Of a stretch of DNA of 64,000 bases, positions 56,663 to 64,000 are shown piece by piece. Source of the stretch: Dallia pectoralis (Eukaryota > Chordata > Actinopteri > Esociformes > Umbridae); assembly GCA_029465975.1 (NCBI GenBank), contig CM055759.1, positions 11,972,744 to 12,036,743 on the forward strand, given 5' to 3'. A program made the translations under genes and the position numbers. How positions within the stretch are numbered: position 1 is the stretch's first letter; each line of letters starts with the position of its first letter. The notes below the pieces were generated by a model. It was not told the origin of the DNA. It worked only from the letters and a program-made list of their open reading frames with translations, and did no database searches.

Positions 56663-57036
56663 GAATGATCCGCCTCACTATGACACAGCGGAGAAAGAAG
56701 AGCTGTCCACTTACGGACAGTCTCCGGAGTTCCCTGAATGTTTTCGCCGGTGCGCGATATGGCGCGGACCACCCCTCCCTCCTCGAACATCCACTCCGCC
56801 AGCTATCTGGTTACCGGCGGACTACGCAGCATTGTATGAGTGGAGAGAGTCATTGTGTGAGTGGATGAGGAGTATCTGGAGGGGGAGTACGGCTGGGAGC
56901 CCTATGGTGCTGAGGACTCCGAGCCTGAGGACGAGTCCGAGGATGAGTTTCGCTGGGATCCCTTCACCCTCCAGCTGATTTTCGTCTCACCCTCCGGGGT
57001 TCTGCCTTCCACCTCACCACCCCTGAGAGCTGGTCG

Positions 57037-57320
57037 GCAGCACAAGATGGCTGCCGCCCCGCAGCACAAGATGGCTGCCGCCCCGCAGCACACGATGGCT
57101 GCCGCCCCGCAGCACACGATGGCTGCCGCCCCGCAGCACACGATGGCTGCCGCCCCGCAGCACAAGATGGCTGCCGCCCCGCAGCACACGATGGCTGCCG
57201 CCCCGCAGCACACGATGGCTGCCGCCCCGCAGCACACGATGGCTGCCGCCCCGCAGCACACGATGGCTGCCGCCCCGCAGCACAAGATGGCTGCCGCCCC
57301 GCAGCACAAGATGGCTGACC
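57037..57320 (+). repeat. 24-bp HKMAAAPQ array of element D
   Basis: Twelve nearly identical units, each CAGCACA(A/C)GATGGCTGCC plus GCCCCG. Five have AAGATGGCTGCC and seven ACGATGGCTGCC. Antisense frames (CCGAAAIV) are shadows. Confidence 0.93.
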
Positions 57321-57536
57321 AGGCCCAAGCGGCAAAAAAGGCAGGGAAAGTCTCACTGCTGGAGAGTGGTGAAGACTTTGAGTTTTTAGACGAGGAGGAC
57401 ATTGATGATGACCCTCCTGCCTTGGAAGACGCCGGAGGTGGAAGGAAGAAGGTACTGCAGGCAGGAAATGGTTCAGACAGTCAGCCCAGTCCTGTCCTCC
57501 TGCCTGAGCCAGTTTCCTTGCCTGAGCCAATTTCCC

Positions 57537-57745
57537 TGCCTGAGTCAGTCCCCGCGTCCCTGCCTGAGTCAGTCCCCGCGTCCCTGCCTGAGTCAGTCCC
57601 CGCGTCCCTGCCTGAGTCAGTCCCCGCGTCCCTGCCTGAGTCAGTCCCCGCGTCCCTGCCTGAGTCAGTCCCCGCGTCCCTGCCTGAGTCAGTCCCCGCG
57701 TCCCTGCCTGAGTCAGTCCCCGCGTCCCTGCCTGAGTCAGTCCCC
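57537..57745 (+). repeat. 24-bp PESVPASL array of element D
   Basis: Eight near-identical units (CTGAGTCAGTCCCCGCGTCC), homologous to the PEPVPVSL array of element C. Confidence 0.92.
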
Positions 57746-57996
57746 GTGCTCACTCCTGACCCCGAGCTCCCTACAGCCTCCTTGTCGGAGTCCTTTCCCC
57801 AGCCTGAGTCCTTTCACCCAGCCTGAGTCCTTTCCCCCTTCTGAGGCGGTCCAAGAGCTCGCCCCCGTCCCAGAGCTCGCCCCCGTCCCTCAGTCTGGAC
57901 CCATTCCGGTTTTCCTGTCCGGTCCTGTCCTCGTGCCCCGTCCTGTCCTGGCCTGAGCCAGTTCCAGGGCCAAAGACTGCTGCCGGGTCAAAGACT

Positions 57997-58115
57997 GAAC
58001 CGTGTCTCCCGGCGCTGCCTCCTGACGCGTGTCCCCCGGCGCTGCCTCCTGACCAGTGTCCCCTGGCGCTGCCTCCTGACCAGTATCCCCCGGCGCTGCC
58101 TCCTGACCCGCTCCC
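57997..58115 (+). repeat. 27-bp array of element D
   Basis: About four degenerate units (CCCCCGGCGCTGCCTCCTGA), reading PDxCPPALP. Counterpart of 52159-52246 in element C. Confidence 0.82.
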
Positions 58116-58123
58116 GCCTGTTG

Positions 58124-58326
58124 TTTAAGTTCTTGTTTCTAGTGCCTGTTCTTCAGACTCGACTCGACAAAATGTACAAAGACTTGCAACTCGACTTGGA
58201 CTTGAACATCAATGACTCGTGACTTCACTTGGACTTGCGTCTTTTGACTCGTGAAGACTTGCTTTTTTGGAAAGGATTCTCTGCGATTGTGTCTACTCCT
58301 TCTGATCTGCATGGCAGATCCTGACA
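58124..58326 (+). repeat. Partial 3' LTR of element D with foreign patch
   Basis: 58124-58152 matches the 5' LTR (TTTAAGTTCTTGTTTCTAGT). 58153-58262 does not; homology resumes with TTTTTTGGAAAGG to the end. About 285 bp of U3/R and the AATAAA stretch are missing. Confidence 0.85.
58153..58262. repeat. hAT-L-derived patch in LTR D
   Basis: TCAGACTCGACTCGACAAAA to GTGAAGACTTGC is nearly the reverse complement of about 55108-55218 near the right end of hAT L. It lacks the CAGAGGTGG terminus and any target duplication. Confidence 0.88.
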
Positions 58327-58331
58327 GATTA

Positions 58332-58800
58332 CAGTTTTCCCATAAGGCAATACACTTACATTACCCAACATTTACAGAATCTATCAATTCCTTACCGTTA
58401 CATCTCTCGTGTTTAAGGTAGTGATCAAGGAAGACATCCTCTACAAGTATTTGAGCAAATTTAAATTGTAACATAGATTTACTCTCTTTAATCAAATGTA
58501 AACTTTTGATTAAACATTTAAGGATTAACTACTATTGTAAATGAAAACATAGCATTTAGCACACATTATATTGGATCAAGCCTGTCTTGGGCATTTGGCC
58601 ATAGACTCTCATCCATATCACAATGCTGATTGTTCATGTACCTTGGAAAAAAACTTTTGTCATGGCGAATCCATGCTTGACATTGGTCTAGCCTGATGTC
58701 ATCACATGCCTCACCCATGGTCTGAAGGAGGGTGGCGCGCCCACAGTGTTGGCAATCATTCAACCTTTATACAGAAAATAATTCCTCAATAGCGTACACA
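58332..58800. other. No gene recognised
   Basis: AT-rich spacer before the 35-bp satellite. Confidence 0.45.
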
Positions 58801-58819
58801 GCCAAACGTTCTTTAAATC

Positions 58820-59953
58820 TGTGTCCCAATACACAGTCTAAACCTCATTACAGATGTCCCAATACACAGTCTAAACCTCATTACAGATGTGTCCCAATAC
58901 ACAGACTAAACCTCATTACAGATGTGTCCCAATACACCGACTAAACCTCATTACAGATGTGTCCCAATACACCGACTAAACCTCATTACAGCTATGTCCC
59001 GATAAACCGTCTAAACCTATACACCGATGTGTCCCAATATATAGTGTAAACCTCATTACAGATGTGTCCCAACACACAGTCTAAACCTCATTACAGATAT
59101 GTCCCAACACACCATCTAAACCTCATTACAGATGTGTCCCAATACACAGTCTAACCCTCATTACAGATGTGTCCCAACCCACCGTCTAAACCTCATTACA
59201 GATCTGTCCCAACACACCATCTAAACCTCATTACAGATGTGTCCCAATACACAGTCTAACCCTCATTACAGATCTGTCCCAACACACAGTCTAAACCTCA
59301 TTACAGATGTGTCCCAATACACAGTCTAACCCTCATTACAGATGTGTCCCAACCCACCGTCTAAACCTCATTACAGATCTGTCCCAACACACCATCTAAA
59401 CCTCATTACAGATGTGTCCCAATACACAGTCTAACCCTCATTACAGATGTGACCCAACACACAGTCTAAACCTCATTACAGATGTGACCCAACACACCGT
59501 CTAAACCTCATTACAGATGTGACCCAACACACAGTCTAAACCTCATTACAGATGTGTCCCAATACACCGTCTAAACCTCATTACAGATGTGACCCAACAC
59601 ACAGTCTAAACCTCATTACAGATGTGACCCAACACACCGTCTAAACCTCATTACAGATGTGACCCAACACACAGTCTAAACCTCATTACAGATGTGACCC
59701 AACACACAGTCTAAACCTCATTACAGATGTGACCCAACACACCGTCTAAACCTCATTACAGATGTGACCCAACAAACAGTCCAAACCTCATTACAGATGT
59801 GTCCCAACACACCGTCTAAACCTCATTACAGATGTGTCCCAACAAACAGTCTAAACCTCATTACAGATGTGTCCCAACAAACAGTCTAAACCTCATTACA
59901 GATGTGTCCCAACAAACAGTCTAAACCTCATTACAGATGTGTCCCAATACACA
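58820..59953. repeat. 35-bp satellite, about 32 units
   Basis: Unit CAGATGTGTCCCAATACACA plus GTCTAAACCTCATTA. Variants (GATCTGTCCC, GTGACCC, CCACCGTCT, CACCATCT) are ordered non-randomly: a five-unit block recurs between 59125 and 59460, and two-unit alternation follows. It is not a CRISPR, since units are contiguous without spacers. Confidence 0.93.
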
Positions 59954-60480
59954 GGGATGCCACTTTTCCTCGGACCTTATTCACTACCAGCTTACTGATT
60001 TGATAGAAGTCTAGATGAATGAGAGAAAACACATTACCTACTAGGGGCTGAGTGCCAGCTGGTTCTAGGGTTGTTTCATCTGTGATCACTTGCTGACCAC
60101 AGCCCTTTCGGTTTCAACTTGACTTACATACGTATTTGGTCATGTAACACATCAACACTGAAATAAGATGTTTCAGGATTGATCCCTATCGCAAATCCTC
60201 TTTCCGAAATTATATTTTTCCCCAAAACTATAGTTTTAGTTCTTAAATACAATTCCTGCAGTAGAAAAATATCTTCTAAACAATGCATTTCAGTCGGTCT
60301 GGTACCAATACTAAATGTAATTTGAAAATCATCAGCTCAGAACTGGTCCAGTCAATTATTTCTGGTGATGAAGACTAGGATACAAGGTGACAAGGATGTC
60401 TCAAGGTGAGGCTTGCACCACAAAAAGTAGTTAAAATAATTTTTGGTTTGAAAGGTTTTGATCAAATCAAAAAGTGGTGG
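59954..60480. other. No gene recognised
   Basis: Spacer between two satellite arrays; no motif-bearing frame. Confidence 0.45.
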
Positions 60481-60485
60481 AGAAA

Positions 60486-61590
60486 GTGTCCCTAGTCCCT
60501 AGAGAGTGTCCCTAGTCCCTACAGAGTGTCCCTAGTCCCCAGGGAGTGTCCCTAGTCCCCAGGGAGTGTCCCTAGTCCCCAGGGAGTGTCCCTAGTCCCC
60601 AGGGAGTGTCCCTAGTCCCCAGGGAGTGTCCCTAGTCCCTAGAGTGTCCCTAGTCCCTAGAGTGTCCCTAGTCCCTAGAGTGTCCCTAGTCCCTAGAGAG
60701 TGTCCCTAGTCCCTAGAGAGTGTCCCTAGTCCCTAGAGAGTGTCCCTAGTCCCTAGAGAGTGTCCCTAGTCCCTAGAGAGTGTCCCTAGTCCCTAGAGAG
60801 TGTCCCTAGTCCCTAGAGAGTGTCCCTAGAGAGTGTCCTAGAGAGTGTCCCTAGTCCCTAGAGAGTGTCCCTAGTCCCTAGAGAGTGTCCCTAGTCCCTA
60901 GAGAGTGTCCCTAGTCCCTAGAGAGTGTCCCTAATCCCTAGAGAGTGTCCCTAGTCCCTAGAGAGTGTCCCTAGAGAGTGTTCCTAGTCCCTAGAGAGTG
61001 TCCCTAGTCCCTAGAGTGTCCCTAGTCCCTAGAGAGTGTCCCTAGTCCCTAGAGAGTGTCCCTAGTCCCTAGAGTGTCCCTAGTCCCTAGAGTGTCCCTA
61101 GTCCCTAGAGTGTCCCTAGTCCCTAGAGTGTCCCTAGTCCCTAGAGTGTCCCTAGTCCCTAGAGTGTCCCTAGTCCCTAGAGTGTCCCTAGTCCCTAGAG
61201 TGTCCCTAGTCCCTAGAGTGTCCCTAGTCCCTAGAGTGTCCCTAGTCCCTAGAGTGTCCATAGTCCCTAGAGTGTCCATAGTCCCTAGAGTGTCCCTAGA
61301 GAGTGTCCCTAGTCCCTAGAGTGTCCCTAGTCCCTAGAGTGTCCCTAGTCCCTAGAGAGTGTCCCTAGTCCCTAGAGTGTCCCTAGTCCCTAGAGTGTCC
61401 ATAGTCCCTAGAGTGTCCCTAGAGAGTGTCCCTAGTCCCTAGAGAGAGTCCCTAGTCCATAGAGTGTCCCTAGTCCCTTGAGAGTGTCCCTAGTCCACTG
61501 TCCCTAGTCCCTAGAGAGTGTCCCTAGTCCCTAGAGAATGTCCCTAGTCCCTAGAGAGTGTCCCTGGTCCCTAGAGAGTGTCCCCTGTTC
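60486..61590. repeat. 18/20-bp satellite
   Basis: Two unit lengths alternate in blocks: AGAGTGTCCCTAGTCCCT (18) and AGAGAGTGTCCCTAGTCCCT (20). A five-unit block near 60535-60640 has CCCCAGGG. The pure 18-bp block at about 61060-61260 opens frames on both strands (SLVPRV, TLGTRD), which are shadows. Confidence 0.93.
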
Positions 61591-62143
61591 ATACCAGTCT
61601 CTGTCTAAGTCGCGGTCTAGACACATAACTCTGGCTTTGCTTTAATTTGGGCCACATAGCCATTAGCATTCATTGGCAGGTCCGTTTTGTATACCGCCCC
61701 AAGAGAACCACTACAGCGTATATGGGGCGTTTCTTTTCAAAGCAACAAAGATAAAGGCTAATTGAGAATGTATTATCTACATGAGATATATGGATACATT
61801 GTAAACTGGTTTAATCCAGATTGGCTTGGCTCAGTCATCAGCTTGGCTAAAGAGCTTTGTGACGTTCGTCTCAGGGAAGGAGGAGTCTTTCTGAAAGGAG
61901 AATGGAAAATGAGGTGACACTACTCTATGACCTTGCTTGGAGATAGGAAGACGATGTACTGAGATGGGAAGTAATTAAAATCCTTGCCATGCGATGGAAG
62001 AAACACATACCCGGAATTACGCTCACCCTGGGATGCCATTTATTTTAGTTTCGTTTAAGTTATTTCTATATGATAGACTTCAAGCCACAGAAAAAATAGG
62101 AATAAATGAAACGTTTTTATTGAACCTCCATTTGACTTCCAAG
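61591..62143. other. No gene recognised
   Basis: Unique-looking spacer. Confidence 0.45.
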
Positions 62144-62148
62144 GGTGG

Positions 62149-62235
62149 TGTCACGTTCCTCCGGTGTAATGCAGAGGTCACGTTCCTCCGGTGTAATGCA
62201 GAGGTCACGTTCCTCCGGTGTAATGCAGAGGTCAC
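62149..62235 (-). repeat. 27-bp triplicate at the end of LTR AA
   Basis: GTCACGTTCCTCCGGTGTAA plus TGCAGAG occurs three times and includes the LTR terminus itself, so three GTCACG ends stand in tandem. Confidence 0.9.
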
Positions 62236-62505
62236 TCATCACTTTTGTGATGTTATTTATCAATGTAAAACAAACAGAAAAACAACGAAAGGAATACGTA
62301 AACTGTATGCACCATAGCGACTTATAAAAATACAGTAAAACACTTAACCTGACCACTCACCTAAACATAACAGTAACAAGACACTAAATAACCCAGCTAA
62401 TCACTGAACTCAGAACAGCCGTGTACGAATCCAAACAAACCACCGGATAACAGGAAGTGGGAACCTAGCATTCACCACTTGTGACCTAATTCACCACTCA
62501 TGACA
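62149..62505 (-). mobile_element. Solo LTR AA
   Basis: 357 bp between plus-strand ends TGTCACGTTCC and CTCATGACA, with perfect target duplication GGTGG (62144-62148 and 62506-62510). On the minus strand it shares GGTGAGTGG and ATAAGTCGCTATGG with LTRs B and F and has a GATAAATAA signal. Its 3' end carries a tandem triplication. Confidence 0.88.
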
Positions 62506-62510
62506 GGTGG

Positions 62511-63897
62511 TTGAATATATTCAGTCAATTCAGTTTGCTACATCTCATATGCTTTGTTGCGACTGTCACTGTAGGTTTGAGAAAGTACACCATTCGACTG
62601 TTAATTACAGAGAGACTGGGGCCTTGTAAAATACAGCCTCTGCTTTTATGTGCTGAGTGGTGTGTTTCAGCCCATCTTTATAGAACTGTGGTTGTGTTGA
62701 AGGATAACTGCCTGGTGTGTTTCAGCCCATCTTTATAGAGCTGTGGTTGTGTTGGAGGTTAACTGACTGGTGTGTTTCAGCCCACCCCTATAGAGCAGTG
62801 GTTGTGTTGGAGGATAACTGACTGGTGTGTTTCAGCCCATCTTTATAGAGCTGTGGTTGTGTTGGAGGTTAACTGGAATGTAAGGCTGAGAGGAAAAGAG
62901 ATATGGATACTATTAAAAATGAGGAGAAAAAACTGCTTTGAACATTAATAAAAATTTATAAACAATAAATAAACTCTATTAGCAATATACAAGAACATCT
63001 CCTGCTAAACACTTTTGATACAGTGCCCATGAAAGTATGAGACCTAGCAGTGGACCAAGACTAACTGCATATTGAGCGGACCCTGAAAGTTACCAAACTG
63101 GATAATACCTCATCGCCTATATGATGACAAATAAACAGGACTTTTATCAGAACAGCTGTGACAAATGAATCCAAACAAGAAAACAATTAAGACATTTGTA
63201 AACGACAAGACACGCTAACTCTCTGCATTTAATTGCTGTTATAAACTGTTGGACAGTACATACTGCATCATTGTCTTTTCATCTAATATTAATTAACATA
63301 TCAATAGAGATTAGTCAACCTCTTTCATCCAGAGTCACTAGTCATCCAACTAGGACATCTTAAGTTGATTAAATAATGATTGGACTAGTGCATGACTTAG
63401 ATTTACTATAAATATACTACGTGTTTATTTTATAGCCTGGACATTTCCTCTTGCACTAAGGTTAATTGTGCCCATCAAGTTCACATTAGGTGCTATTGTT
63501 GTCATATTGTTCCACCTAAAATTAACTTTGTTTGATAATCAGAAGCTTTACCCAAGTATTCATACTACAACTGGTACCTTTTGCTTTTGGTCTGATCTTT
63601 ATTCTGTAAGACCTGTCTGAGATTTTCTAACAAAACTGTGGCTGTCCTGGCTACAACCATATCTGCTGAGTAATTGTGTAGTGTTCTCTGCCACCTGTGA
63701 CTAGAAAAAGGGAATGAGGTATGTTTATTTCTGCAAAGACCACATTTCTAAGAAGAAAGCGGTTCATCCAATGCGTTTGTCATAGAGTGGGTTGAATGGA
63801 CTTTAGACAGTGCCTGTATAAACTCTATTGAGATTTTTTGCATTGTGATGTGAACATATTTCGCAACAGTTATAGAGTGCATACGAAAGCCTATTTT
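62511..63897. other. No gene recognised; short tandem
   Basis: Apart from the roughly 55-bp tandem at 62655-62875, sequence is AT-rich with no motif-bearing frame. Confidence 0.5.
62655..62875. repeat. About 55-bp tandem, four units
   Basis: Units contain TGGTGTGTTTCAGCCCATCT, TTATAGAGCTGTGGTTGTGT and TGGAGGTTAACTG. Confidence 0.85.
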
Positions 63898-64000
63898 TGT
63901 CACAAAACTAAGGTGATGTGCAGGATGAATGCCACTTGCAGGACGGAGAGTCACGTTGAGTATTTATTGATAAACAAAGCAAACACTCACAACAACGAAC
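63898..64000 (-). mobile_element. LTR DD, running off the window
   Basis: Plus-strand TGTCACAAAAC begins at 63898. On the minus strand it reads as an LTR 3' end: ATCAATAAATACTC (poly(A) signal), then a tail of about 60 bp to TTTTGTGACA. Only about 100 bp is inside the window, so solo or full-length status is unknown. Confidence 0.5.

Larger units (their letters stand above)
56700..57826 (+). pseudogene. Repeat-built gag-position protein of element D
   Basis: The leader frame (about 56700-56858) reads ECFRRCAIWRGPPLPP, AIWLPADYAALYEWRESL, homologous to element C. A frameshift near 56858 leads into an open frame of 321 codons (56861-57826). It holds an acidic segment (DEEYLEGEYGWEPYGAEDSE) and DPFTLQLIFVSPSGVLP, then twelve H(K/T)MAAAPQ units. 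These are followed by a charged middle (GEDFEFLDEEDIDDDPPALE), eight PESVPAS units and SESFPQPESF. The frame after 57826 continues shifted. No zinc knuckle, protease or capsid motif is recognised. The protein would be low-complexity, proline/alanine-rich and acidic. The conserved order with C argues for a once-functional ORF; function unknown. Confidence 0.6.
56249..58326 (+). mobile_element. Non-autonomous LTR retroelement D
   Basis: TGTAAGGGAC at the start, GATCCTGACA at the end, perfect target duplication GATTA (56244-56248 and 58327-58331). The 414-bp 5' LTR is complete. The 3' LTR keeps only its last part and carries a 110-bp patch of hAT-L-like sequence. The interior has the same ordered layout as element C: leader, MAAA array, acidic middle, PESVPASL array, PDxCPPALP array. 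No pol. GAATGATCC follows the 5' LTR. No clear polypurine tract remains because the interior/3' LTR junction is deleted. Confidence 0.92.

Noticed and set aside
58820..59953. Possible CRISPR-like array
   Set aside because: Contiguous 35-bp units without unique spacers in a vertebrate genome: a satellite.
61049..61319. Six-residue periodic frames on both strands
   Set aside because: Produced by the 18-bp satellite block only; they end where 20-bp units begin.

Overview
This is repeat-dominated, AT-rich vertebrate DNA, almost certainly from a ray-finned fish. The LINE 3' ends, hAT termini and Tc1-like and PIF/Harbinger fragments resemble families common in pike/salmonid-type genomes, but the species cannot be fixed from sequence alone. 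I recognise no host protein exon, rRNA, tRNA or CRISPR. Nearly every recognisable coding stretch is a mobile-element remnant.

The main content is a dense set of LTR retroelements sharing one terminal design: TGTNAC-like start, GTGACA/TTACA-like end, and 5-bp target duplications. Eight have perfect duplications: A 502-1679 (GTATT), B 5788-8343 (ACATG), U 12731-13467 (AAGAC), E 12859-13219 (TTCCC), F 17086-17475 (ATTCA), BB 41850-42048 (GATGC), D 56249-58326 (GATTA), AA 62149-62505 (GGTGG). Others are less certain: G 15064, CC 19857, I 35980-38598, H 43789, C 50095-52662 and DD 63898 to the window end. None carries reverse transcriptase. A, B, C, D and I instead have GC-rich internal regions built from minisatellites, mostly with periods of 24, 27 or 30 bp. 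C and D share an ordered, repeat-built gag-position protein. B, C and D all amplify a motif around ATGGC(T/C)GCCGC.

Layout. 0-5.7 kb: element A and LINE fragments. 5.7-8.8 kb: a MITE split by element B. 9.7-12.3 kb: two DNA transposons, the second PIF/Harbinger-like. 12.6-14.1 kb: a LINE split by a solo LTR that is itself split by another. 15-24 kb: solo LTRs, a Tc1-like scrap, a 42-bp minisatellite and a Ty3/Gypsy pol fragment. 24-27 kb: LINE inside LINE. 27.2-30.4 kb: a 3.3-kb region bounded by inverted repeats. 32-38.6 kb: a MITE, an L2/Rex-like LINE, and LTR element I interrupted by a hAT. 41-49 kb: minisatellite, solo LTRs and three more LINE remnants. 49-58.3 kb: DNA-transposon pieces, element C, a hAT-in-hAT-in-LINE nest, and element D. 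58.8-61.6 kb: two satellite arrays. 62-64 kb: solo LTR AA, short repeats, and an LTR running off the end.

By established LTR biology, the non-autonomous elements would depend on proteins supplied by a full-length Ty3/Gypsy-like partner. The decayed pol fragment at 23.4-24.1 kb shows such elements exist in this genome but is not shown to be the partner. Nesting gives a relative order: LINEs and MITE first, then LTR and hAT insertions. The near-identical LTRs of B make it among the youngest events.
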